In this document: positions 1-7,539 of the stretch, piece after piece
How the letters are laid out: each line of letters starts with the position of its first letter
Numbering within the stretch: the first letter of the stretch is position 1
NCBI RefSeq assembly: GCF_030244015.1
Contig: NZ_JASSYX010000004.1
Location: 62,001 to 126,000 of the forward strand
Direction: 5' to 3'
Length of the DNA: 64,000 bases
DNA from: Pedobacter ginsengisoli
Lineage (GTDB): Bacteria; Bacteroidota; Bacteroidia; Sphingobacteriales; Sphingobacteriaceae
The notes under the pieces: model-generated
What the model was told of the DNA's origin: nothing
What the model saw: the letters and a program-made list of their open reading frames with translations, nothing else
The model's database searches: none
Program-made: the position numbers and the translations under genes

Positions 1-506
1 TCCCTAAAACTGCAAAAACCAAAGGCGACATCACCCTGCACTGGATGGACGGCGGAATACAGCCGGAAAGACCAGTTGAGCTTAAAGCTGACGAACCATG
101 GGGCGGAGAAGAAGGCAACGGAACACTGTTCATCGGTACGAAAGGAAAAATGTATGCGAGTACTTATTCAGACGCACCGACCTTATTGCCTAAAGAACGT
201 ACAAAAGAAGTAAAGGCAAAACAAAAATGGGCCCGCGTACCCGGAGGTGCTGGAGGCCACTATGCACAATGGGTTGAAGGCTGTATTGCCGGATACGGAA
301 AAACTGAGCTGAGCTCTTCGTTTGAGATCGCAGGACCACTTACAGAAGCATTGCTGATGGCCAACCTGGCCGTTCGCGGCCATGCGCTTAAAGGCGGTAA
401 GAAAAAATATACCTGGGACAATGACAACATGAAAGTAACCAACTTCGACGAAGCAAACCAATTTGTAAAACGTCAGTACCGCGAAGGCTGGGAACTTAAA
501 GCATAA
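1..506 (+). CDS. Gfo/Idh/MocA family oxidoreductase, C-terminal part (5' end outside window)
   Basis: Only the last 168 or so residues are visible; the reading frame is open to base 1, so the start lies upstream. The visible part matches the C-terminal alpha/beta domain of Bacteroidota Gfo/Idh/MocA oxidoreductases, with the motif GNGTLFIGTKGKMYAS followed by a segment ending in HYAQWVEGCIAG and a helix FEIAGPLTEALLMANLAVRG. The family uses NAD(P) to oxidise or reduce sugars. It is followed after 13 bases by a DUF1080 gene, then a sugar/nucleoside-type permease and two TIM-barrel isomerases, so it most likely oxidises a sugar or glycoside at C3. The NAD-binding domain cannot be checked here, and the substrate is inference. 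Confidence 0.85.
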   Translation, partial: PKTAKTKGDITLHWMDGGIQPERPVELKADEPWGGEEGNGTLFIGTKGKMYASTYSDAPTLLPKERTKEVKAKQKWARVPGGAGGHYAQWVEGCIAGYGKTELSSSFEIAGPLTEALLMANLAVRGHALKGGKKKYTWDNDNMKVTNFDEANQFVKRQYREGWELKA

Positions 507-519
507 TTTAAACATCACG

Positions 520-1206
520 ATGAAAAAACAGATCTTTTCTGCGCTGACCATGACTTTATTATTAAGTTATGGCAGCGCAAAAAGCCAGACCAAAGGTTTT
601 ACCAAACTATTTGACGGTAAAACGACCGGGGGCTGGCACTCTTATGGCAAAACCACAGTTGGCGAAAAATGGAAAGCAGAAGGTGGCGCACTGCATTTTG
701 ACCCTTCAGCAAAAGGCGATGGCGGAGACCTGGTGACCGACAAAGCCTACAGTAACTTTCATTTGAAACTGGAATGGAAAGTAGCCCCTAAATCAAACAG
801 CGGGATCATCTTTTACGTAAAAGATGACGCTGCGAAATACGGTGCCACTTATTTCACCGGACTGGAAATGCAGGTGCTGGACAATGACGGCCACCCCGAC
901 GGAAAAATTACAAAACACAGGGCCGGAGATCTTTATGACCTGATCAAAAGCAAGTCAGAGCCCGTAAAACCAGTCGGACAATGGAACACCGCAGAGGTGA
1001 TCAGCAAAGACGGGAAGCTCGAATTAAAATTAAACGGGGTAACCACCGTCTCCACTACTTTATGGGACGACGCCTGGAAGGCCCTGGTCTCAAAAAGCAA
1101 ATTTGCCCAGTGGGCGGACTTCGGAACCTTCAAATCGGGCAAAATAGCCCTTCAGGATCACGGAGATAATGTTTGGTACCGTAATATCATGATCAAAGAA
1201 CTATAA
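520..1206 (+). CDS. DUF1080 (3-keto-disaccharide hydrolase domain) exported protein
   Basis: This 228-aa protein has an N-terminal signal peptide (about residues 1-23, ending near GSAKSQ) and then one DUF1080 domain, a concanavalin-like beta-sandwich. Family hallmarks are LFDGKTTGGWHSYG near residue 30, SNSGIIFYVK near 90, the GLEMQVLDN strand near 110, HRAGDLYDLI near 135, and the closing strand IALQDHGDNVWYRNIMIK. Pfam names the family 3-keto-disaccharide hydrolase; characterised relatives cleave 3-keto-glycosides in the periplasm. The gene sits between an oxidoreductase that could make the 3-keto sugar and a permease, which fits that role. Catalysis by this protein is inferred from family and context. 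Confidence 0.88.
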   Translation: MKKQIFSALTMTLLLSYGSAKSQTKGFTKLFDGKTTGGWHSYGKTTVGEKWKAEGGALHFDPSAKGDGGDLVTDKAYSNFHLKLEWKVAPKSNSGIIFYVKDDAAKYGATYFTGLEMQVLDNDGHPDGKITKHRAGDLYDLIKSKSEPVKPVGQWNTAEVISKDGKLELKLNGVTTVSTTLWDDAWKALVSKSKFAQWADFGTFKSGKIALQDHGDNVWYRNIMIKEL

Positions 1207-1228
1207 TATACAAGCGAAATCCTAAAAA

Positions 1229-2470
1229 ATGAATTCAAACAACCGTATCAAATTGTCGCTCATGATGTTCCTCGAATTTTTCATCTGGGGAGCATGGTTT
1301 GTGACACTGGGTACCTTCCTTGGAAGTAATCTTAAAGCAACCGGTGCAGAAACCGGATCCGTATTTTCTACTCAATCGTGGGGTGCCATCATCGCACCCT
1401 TCATCATTGGCTTAATCGCCGACCGGTATTTCAATGCCGAAAAAATTCTTGGTGTGCTGCACATCATCGGTGCAATCCTGATGTACCAGATGTACAATGC
1501 CACCGACATCAATGTATTCTATCCTTATGTGCTGGGCTACATGATCTTATTCATGCCGACACTGGCGCTGGTCAACTCCGTTTCTTTTAACCAGATGAAA
1601 GATCCTGAAAAGGAATTTTCAACCATCAGGGTATTTGGAACGCTCGGATGGATCGCAGCCGGCCTGATGATCAGTTATGTGTTTCACTGGGACACGCCTG
1701 AAGCAACGGCTGCAGGAATGTTAAAAAACACATTCGCCATGGGCGGGATTGCCTCCGCCATATTGGGCCTGTTTAGCTTTATCCTGCCAAAAACTCCTCC
1801 TAAAGGAGCTACCGGAGAAAAAGTTAAAATATCCGAGATCTTAGGCCTGGATGCTTTAAAGCTTCTAAAAGACAAAAACTTTGCAATCTTTTTCGTTTCC
1901 TCTATCCTGATCTGCATCCCTCTGGCTTTCTATTATCAGAATGCCCATCCCTTCCTGTCCAATGTAGGCCTGGACAATCCTACCGGAAAAATGACCATTG
2001 GACAAATCTCTGAAGTATTGTTCCTGCTCCTTTTACCTGTATTCTTTACCCGTTTCGGATTTAAGAAAACCATCCTGGTAGGTATGCTGGCATGGGGCGT
2101 CCGGTATGCTTTGTTTGCCTACGGAAACGCAGGTGACCTGAGCTTTATGCTGATCGTCGGAATTGCCTTGCATGGTATCTGTTATGACTTCTTTTTCGTA
2201 TCAGGACAGATCTATACCAATGCAGCTGCCGGAGAAAAGTACAAAAGCGCAGCCCAGGGTCTGATTACCCTGGCTACCTACGGTGTAGGTATGCTTATCG
2301 GATTTGAAGTAGCGGGCATGATCACAGATTCCTATAAACAGGCAGACGGTTCCTTTGACTGGAAAATGATATGGATCATTCCATCGGGCATTGCATTCGT
2401 TGTATTTTTATTGTTTGCTCTCTTTTTTAATGACAAAAAGAAAATAGCGGAGAACGCTATTAACATTTAA
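1229..2470 (+). CDS. MFS permease, nucleoside:H+ symporter (NupG-like) family
   Basis: A 413-aa integral membrane protein with about 12 hydrophobic segments. The start MNSNNRIKLSLMMFLEFFIW and the block WGAWFVTLGTFL are typical of the NHS/NupG branch of the major facilitator superfamily, as is the later GICYDFFFVSGQIYTN segment. NupG itself moves nucleosides with protons. In Bacteroidota many homologues sit in sugar-degradation clusters, so the substrate here may be a mono- or keto-sugar produced by the neighbouring DUF1080 and oxidoreductase proteins. It starts 22 bases after the DUF1080 gene and ends 10 bases before the next gene, so it is part of the same operon. Substrate is inference. 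Confidence 0.88.
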   Translation: MNSNNRIKLSLMMFLEFFIWGAWFVTLGTFLGSNLKATGAETGSVFSTQSWGAIIAPFIIGLIADRYFNAEKILGVLHIIGAILMYQMYNATDINVFYPYVLGYMILFMPTLALVNSVSFNQMKDPEKEFSTIRVFGTLGWIAAGLMISYVFHWDTPEATAAGMLKNTFAMGGIASAILGLFSFILPKTPPKGATGEKVKISEILGLDALKLLKDKNFAIFFVSSILICIPLAFYYQNAHPFLSNVGLDNPTGKMTIGQISEVLFLLLLPVFFTRFGFKKTILVGMLAWGVRYALFAYGNAGDLSFMLIVGIALHGICYDFFFVSGQIYTNAAAGEKYKSAAQGLITLATYGVGMLIGFEVAGMITDSYKQADGSFDWKMIWIIPSGIAFVVFLLFALFFNDKKKIAENAINI

Positions 2471-2480
2471 CCATAAACCC

Positions 2481-3362
2481 ATGAAACCTGAACTCAGCAG
2501 AAGGTCTGCACTGAAAAATATCGTTGCCGGAACCGCCGCATTAGGCGTTTCGGCAACATTGCCGGCTTTTGCTCTGGAGCCTCAAAAATCTAGTATGTTA
2601 AAAGGAAATGTAAACCACTCGGTCTGCCGCTGGTGTTATGGAGACACGGATCTGGAAACCCTGTGTATCGAGGCCAAAAAAATCGGCCTTAAAGCAATAG
2701 ACCTGGTAGGTCCCGCGGACTGGGCGACCCTAAAAAAGCATGGGCTTGACTCTTCACTCTGCAACGGAGCAGAGATCAGTATTGACAATGGCTGGAATGA
2801 GCCCCAGTATCATGCAGAACTGATCAAACGTTATTCTGAAATGATCCCGAAAGTTGCTGAAGCTGGATACAAACAACTGATCTGCTTTAGCGGTACAAAA
2901 CGGGGAAAAGACAATGAAACAGGCTGGAAAAACTGCGTAGAGGGATTAAAGCAAATCATCCCGATCGCTGAAAAGCATAAAGTAATCCTGGTGATGGAGC
3001 TGCTGAACAGCAAAGTCAACCACAGGGACTACCAGTGCGACAACACGCCATGGGGTGTAGAACTGTGCAAACGTCTGGGTTCTGAAAATTTCAAATTGCT
3101 TTACGACATCTATCACATGCAGATCGATGAGGGCAATGTGATCAGTACAATAAGAAATAACCACCAGTACATTTCACACTACCATACCGGAGGGGTACCC
3201 GGCAGAAATGAGCTTGATGAAACACAGGAACTCTATTATCCTGCCATCATCAAAGCCATTGTGGAGACTGGCTTCAAAGGCTATCTTGCACAGGAATTTA
3301 TCCCTAAGTACAAAGACAAATTCAAGTCATTGAAAGATAGTGTAATGGTTTGTGACGTATAA
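2481..3362 (+). CDS. Exported hydroxypyruvate isomerase-like TIM-barrel protein
   Basis: This 293-aa protein begins with a twin-arginine signal (SRRSALKNIV at about 5-14, then an alanine-rich stretch to PAFAL). The rest is a xylose-isomerase-like TIM barrel of the hydroxypyruvate isomerase (Hyi) type: the metal-ligand glutamate in VMELLNSKVNHRDYQCD, the LLYDIYHMQIDEGN strand, the HYHTGGVPGRNELDETQ loop and YLAQEFIP near the C-terminus. Hyi enzymes interconvert hydroxypyruvate and tartronate semialdehyde, but exported Bacteroidota versions probably epimerise or isomerise (keto)sugars. It is in the same operon as the permease (10-base gap) and the next TIM barrel (8-base gap). Exact reaction unknown. 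Confidence 0.85.
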   Translation: MKPELSRRSALKNIVAGTAALGVSATLPAFALEPQKSSMLKGNVNHSVCRWCYGDTDLETLCIEAKKIGLKAIDLVGPADWATLKKHGLDSSLCNGAEISIDNGWNEPQYHAELIKRYSEMIPKVAEAGYKQLICFSGTKRGKDNETGWKNCVEGLKQIIPIAEKHKVILVMELLNSKVNHRDYQCDNTPWGVELCKRLGSENFKLLYDIYHMQIDEGNVISTIRNNHQYISHYHTGGVPGRNELDETQELYYPAIIKAIVETGFKGYLAQEFIPKYKDKFKSLKDSVMVCDV

Positions 3363-3370
3363 ATCCAAAT

Positions 3371-4255
3371 ATGAACTCAAGAAGAATTTTCATCAAACAG
3401 GCAGCGGTAGCTGCCGCCGGTGCAGCGCTGATCCCGGGCTTTGCCTGCTCGCCTGCTCCTGCCACCGCCAGCACCAAGACTGTCGGCCTTCAACTATACA
3501 CACTCAGGGACCTCCTGCCAAAGGATGTGAAGGGCGTCATTGAAAAAGTAGCCAAAGCGGGATACAAAGAAGTAGAAACCTATGGGTATACGGCAGAAGC
3601 CGGTTTCTGGGGCCTTGATGCCAAATCATTTAAAGCCTTACTGGAAGCCAACGGCCTGAAAGCCCCAAGCGGTCACTTCGGACTGGAAGAATACATCAAA
3701 TCTGGTGACAAGGAATTGTTGAAACCCCTGATCGCGGGTGCAGCGGAACTGAACATGGAGTATTTTACCTGTCCGTTCCTTGCCGAAGATCTGAGGACCA
3801 GCCTTGACGACTACAAAAAAATAGCCGGAAGGTTAAATGAAGCCGCCGAACTTGCCAAACAATCGGGCCTGCAAATGGCTTATCACAACCACGATTTTGA
3901 GTTTAAAAAATATGGTGAAACTACCGGCTATGACATTCTGCTCCAGGAAACCAACAAAGACCTGATCCATTTTGAGCTGGACCTGTATTGGGTGGTCAGG
4001 TCAGGAAACGATCCTTTGGCATTGTTTGAAAAACATCCCGGCCGCTTCGTAATGTGGCATGTAAAAGACATGGACAAGACAGACAACACCAAAAACACAG
4101 AAGTTGGAAGTGGTAAGATCGATTTCAAAACCATTTATAAGCACGCAAAGCAATCCGGGCTGAAGCACCTGATCGTTGAGCAGGAAAACTTTGCGATCGA
4201 TCCTTTCGACAGCATTAAGAAGAGCTTTGATTATGTAGATCACGAACTGGTTTAA
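3371..4255 (+). CDS. Exported sugar phosphate isomerase/epimerase family protein
   Basis: A 294-aa protein with a twin-arginine type leader (NSRRIFIKQAAVAAAGAA) and a cysteine in GFACSPAP (about residue 26), so it may be a lipoprotein exported by Tat. The mature part is an AP-endonuclease-2-like TIM barrel: YKEVETYGY near residue 60, the metal-ligand region MAYHNHDFEFKKYGE near 180, FELDLYWVVRSG, WHVKDMD, and the final glutamate strand HLIVEQENF. Such proteins isomerise or epimerise sugars, or act on keto-sugars in 3-keto-glycoside pathways. It is the last gene of the operon and is followed by a clear terminator hairpin. The substrate is unknown. Confidence 0.87.
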   Translation: MNSRRIFIKQAAVAAAGAALIPGFACSPAPATASTKTVGLQLYTLRDLLPKDVKGVIEKVAKAGYKEVETYGYTAEAGFWGLDAKSFKALLEANGLKAPSGHFGLEEYIKSGDKELLKPLIAGAAELNMEYFTCPFLAEDLRTSLDDYKKIAGRLNEAAELAKQSGLQMAYHNHDFEFKKYGETTGYDILLQETNKDLIHFELDLYWVVRSGNDPLALFEKHPGRFVMWHVKDMDKTDNTKNTEVGSGKIDFKTIYKHAKQSGLKHLIVEQENFAIDPFDSIKKSFDYVDHELV

Positions 4256-4278
4256 GTAGATAAATCTTAAAACATACG

Positions 4279-4311
4279 GGGAGGTGATCAGCAACGGTCA
4301 CCTCCCTTTTT
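4279..4311 (+). terminator. Rho-independent terminator of the sugar-catabolism operon
   Basis: A perfect 9-bp stem, GGGAGGTGA (4279-4287) with TCACCTCCC (4298-4306), has a 10-nt loop and is followed by a run of five T. It lies 24 bases after the stop of the last isomerase gene and separates the operon from asd. Confidence 0.85.
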
Positions 4312-4439
4312 GTTATAATAAGGTCTTAATATAGAAAGCCTTAGCCATTGCGTAAAAAATTTCTCATATTTGCGGACTTATTAAGCAAAAAAATCCTTTA
4401 TAAACAATTTAAAACAAGTAAATAACAATTATTAGAACC

Positions 4440-5432
4440 ATGAAAATCGCAGTAGTAGGTGCCACCGGACTGGTAGGTACCGTAATGTTAAAAGTATTAG
4501 AAGAGCGTAACTTCCCGTTGACAGAATTGATCCCCGTAGCCTCAGAAAAGAGTGTTGGTAAGGAAATTTCTTTCAAGGGTAAGAAGTATGCTGTTGTTAA
4601 TATGGATACTGCAATTTCAATGAGACCAGATATCGCATTGTTTTCTGCAGGTGGCGGTACCTCTTTAAAAGAAGCTCCGCGCTTCGCTGAAGCAGGCACC
4701 ACAGTGATCGACAACTCTTCTGCATGGAGAATGGACGCTACCAAAAAACTAGTCGTTCCTGAAGTAAATGCGAATGTATTGTCTAAAGACGATAAGATCA
4801 TTGCCAATCCAAATTGCTCAACCATTCAAATGGTAGTGGCTTTAAAACCGCTTCATGATAAATACAAAATCAAACGTGTAGTGGTTTCTACTTACCAGAG
4901 TGTGACCGGTACCGGCGTAAAAGCGGTAGAGCAGCTGATGAATGAACGTAAAGGCATCACTGATGGTCCTATGGCTTATGCCTACCCGATCGATCTGAAT
5001 GTCATTCCTCAGATTGACGTTTTCACTGAAAACGGATATACCAAAGAGGAAATGAAGATGATACTGGAAACCCAGAAGATCATGGGCGACAACAGCATCA
5101 GGGTTACCGCCACAACTGTGCGTATCCCGGTAATGGGCGGCCACTCAGAGTCTGTCAATATAGAATTTGAAAAAGACTTCAACCTTGCAGATGTGACTGA
5201 ATTGCTGACCAATACTGAAGGCGTGATCGTGGTAGACGACCCGGCCAACCTGAAATACCCGATGCCAAAAGATGCGCATGAAAAAGATGAGGTATTTGTA
5301 GGCAGGATCAGACGCGATGAGTCACTGCCAAACACATTGAACATGTGGATCGTGGCCGACAACCTGCGTAAAGGGGCAGCTACCAATGCGGTTCAGATCG
5401 CTGAATATCTGGTAAAGAACGAACTGGTATAA
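4440..5432 (+). CDS. asd: Aspartate-semialdehyde dehydrogenase
   Basis: This 330-aa protein reduces aspartyl-4-phosphate to aspartate semialdehyde with NADPH, the branch point to lysine/diaminopimelate, threonine and methionine. The N-terminal nucleotide-binding motif VGATGLVGT is at residues 6-14. The catalytic cysteine is C126 in NPNCSTIQMV, and the C-terminal substrate region contains RIPVMGGHSESVNIEFE. Length is normal for the bacterial family. It stands alone between two strong terminators, so it is probably a single-gene transcript. Confidence 0.96.
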   Translation: MKIAVVGATGLVGTVMLKVLEERNFPLTELIPVASEKSVGKEISFKGKKYAVVNMDTAISMRPDIALFSAGGGTSLKEAPRFAEAGTTVIDNSSAWRMDATKKLVVPEVNANVLSKDDKIIANPNCSTIQMVVALKPLHDKYKIKRVVVSTYQSVTGTGVKAVEQLMNERKGITDGPMAYAYPIDLNVIPQIDVFTENGYTKEEMKMILETQKIMGDNSIRVTATTVRIPVMGGHSESVNIEFEKDFNLADVTELLTNTEGVIVVDDPANLKYPMPKDAHEKDEVFVGRIRRDESLPNTLNMWIVADNLRKGAATNAVQIAEYLVKNELV

Positions 5433-5453
5433 GTTCATTGATAAAATACAATT

Positions 5454-5500
5454 ACGGCCGTCCTCCTGAAATAAAACCAGGACGACGGCCGTTTTAATTT
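5454..5500 (+). terminator. Rho-independent terminator after asd
   Basis: A 15-bp stem with one mismatch pairs ACGGCCGTCCTCCTG (5454-5468) with CAGGACGACGGCCGT (5478-5492). The loop is 9 nt and a T-rich tract (TTTAATTTT) follows. It begins 22 bases after the asd stop. Confidence 0.9.
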
Positions 5501-5510
5501 TAAACCCAAT

Positions 5511-6917
5511 ATGCTTAAAAAATCCATCCTTTTTCTTTTTATACTGATTCAAGCCTTTGCTTTTGCCCAGACCCCGGCTAAGAAACTTGAGGCGGCATTC
5601 AACACCCTCCTCGCAGACCCCCAGGCAAAATATGCGCTGACCTCACTGTGCGTCCTTGACGCAACCAATGGCCAGACCATTTTCGCAAGAAATGAAAACA
5701 TCGGCCTCGCTACCGCTTCAACTTTAAAGACCATCACCTCAGCAACGGCCTTCGCCTTGCTGGGCAAAGAATTTCAATACCAGACCACACTGGCTTACAG
5801 CGGAACCCTCGATGCAAACGGAACCCTCCACGGCAGCCTGATCATTATAGGCGGCGGAGACCCTACCCTGGGCTCCTGGCGTTACGATACGAGCAAAGAA
5901 AACATCATTCTCAACCAGTGGGTAACCGCGATAAAACAGGCAGGAATAAAAAAAATAGAAGGAAATATTATCGGAGACGACAGCCTCTGGGGCTCGCAGA
6001 CCACCCCGGACGGATGGGTGTGGCAGGACATCGGCAACTACTATGGGGCCGGTGCGTCCGCATTGTCCTGGCGGGAAAACCAGTTTGACATTCATCTGAG
6101 GGCAAACAGCGCCAATGGCAGTGTTGCGATCCGGAAAGTCATACCTGAAATGCCCTACCTGAAGATCATCAATGAACTGAAAGCCGGGGCCCCGGGAACC
6201 GGAGACCGCGTGTATGCTTATCTTCCTCCTCTTGCCACTACAGCTTATCTGAGAGGAACCTGGGCCCTGGGAATTTCCAAGCCCGGCATTTCTGCCGCCT
6301 TGCCGGATCCTGCCTTTGATGCCGCATTCCGCTTGCAGGATACCCTGCGCCGTATCGGCATCTCCACATCAGCAGGACCAGCGACTACACGTCAGCTCAA
6401 AGCAGAGCAGCAACCCACTCCCCCCGTCACACAAAAGCTCAGCACCATCACCTCACCCACGCTAAGCCAGATCGTCTACTGGTTCAATAAAAAAAGCGTC
6501 AACCTCTATGGCGAACACCTGCTCAAAACACTGGCCTGGAAAGCCGGCAAAGAAGGCACCACCAGGAACGGGGCCGCTGAAGTAATCAATTACTGGACGG
6601 GCAAAGGCCTGGACAGGGACGCATTAAACATCATCGACGGCAGCGGGCTGTCACCCGGCACAAGGGTCACTACTTCAGCTATGGGCAGCATCCTGTTTCA
6701 GGCACAAAAAGAAAGCTGGTTTGCCGACTACTATGAATCTTTCCCTGAAAACAATGGCATGAAGCTTAAGAGCGGTTCCATCAATGATGTTTCCGCCTAC
6801 GCGGGCTATTACACAGACCCCGCAGGCCGCAAATACATCGTTGTGATCAACATCAACAATTATTCCGGCTCAGGTATCAGCAGAAAGCTATTCAAAGTCC
6901 TGGATGCCCTGAAATAG
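5511..6917 (+). CDS. dacB: D-alanyl-D-alanine carboxypeptidase/endopeptidase, PBP4 (DacB) type
   Basis: A 468-aa peptidase S13 protein with a signal peptide (residues 1-19, ending AFAFAQ). The penicillin-binding active-site motifs are present in order: SxxK as S70-T-L-K73, SxN as S329-V-N331, and K420-S-G in place of KTG. The insertion between SxxK and SxN is characteristic of the PBP4 class, as is IIIGGGDPTL near 115. These periplasmic enzymes trim pentapeptides and cut peptidoglycan cross-links. The start ATG at 5511 follows directly on the asd terminator. The symbol is by family; Bacteroidota often carry several paralogues. Confidence 0.92.
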   Translation: MLKKSILFLFILIQAFAFAQTPAKKLEAAFNTLLADPQAKYALTSLCVLDATNGQTIFARNENIGLATASTLKTITSATAFALLGKEFQYQTTLAYSGTLDANGTLHGSLIIIGGGDPTLGSWRYDTSKENIILNQWVTAIKQAGIKKIEGNIIGDDSLWGSQTTPDGWVWQDIGNYYGAGASALSWRENQFDIHLRANSANGSVAIRKVIPEMPYLKIINELKAGAPGTGDRVYAYLPPLATTAYLRGTWALGISKPGISAALPDPAFDAAFRLQDTLRRIGISTSAGPATTRQLKAEQQPTPPVTQKLSTITSPTLSQIVYWFNKKSVNLYGEHLLKTLAWKAGKEGTTRNGAAEVINYWTGKGLDRDALNIIDGSGLSPGTRVTTSAMGSILFQAQKESWFADYYESFPENNGMKLKSGSINDVSAYAGYYTDPAGRKYIVVININNYSGSGISRKLFKVLDALK

Positions 6918-6994
6918 CCAACATTCCACGCATATTCTTCCAATTGATATCATTTTTATTATCTTGAATCTGGTTTAAACAAAACATTGCCAGG

Positions 6995-7459
6995 ATGAGA
7001 AACCCACATGCCCTATCCATTGTTAAAGCTGGTCTTTTAGCCGGGCTATTGGACATCCTCGCTGCATTTGCGACCTTCTACCTGAAGACCGGAAAAAACC
7101 CGGTCATCATTCTAAAGTTTATTGCCAGCGGAGTATTTGGCAACGCGGCCTTTTCAGGAGGAACGGAAATGACAATCCTTGGTCTGCTTTTTCACTTTAT
7201 GATCGCGCTCCTCTTTGCCGCAATCTTCTTCCTCCTGGTTGCCCGGATACTTCCGGAAACCCCCGTTAAACTGTCAGCCGGCATTTTGTACGGCCTTTTC
7301 GTCTGGCTGGTCATGAACCTGATTGTTGTTCCGTTATCAGGCACACCCAAACAATCATTCCATTTACCTGACGCAATTCTAAATGCAGCAATCCTGATCA
7401 TCTGTGTTGGACTGCCCATCTCCTACAGCTATTACCACAGCATCAGGGCTTCCAAATAA
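6995..7459 (+). CDS. Small integral membrane protein of unknown function
   Basis: A 154-aa protein with four predicted membrane segments (about residues 8-28, 55-85, 95-120 and 127-147). The segments carry the motifs ALSIVKAGLLAGLLDILAAF, FHFMIALLFAAIFFLLVARI and LYGLFVWLVMNLIVVPLSG. I do not recognise a catalytic motif. It resembles the loosely defined YagU/DUF1440-like inner-membrane proteins, but this is a weak resemblance. It lies 77 bases after dacB and 80 bases before the hexosaminidase gene, both on the same strand. Confidence 0.75.
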   Translation: MRNPHALSIVKAGLLAGLLDILAAFATFYLKTGKNPVIILKFIASGVFGNAAFSGGTEMTILGLLFHFMIALLFAAIFFLLVARILPETPVKLSAGILYGLFVWLVMNLIVVPLSGTPKQSFHLPDAILNAAILIICVGLPISYSYYHSIRASK

Positions 7460-7539
7460 ATCCTGCCGGATGGTTATTTATCTTTTTATTGATAAATTGC
7501 GGGAGTTTATAAAATCCCGTATCAACTGTTATCCGTCTT

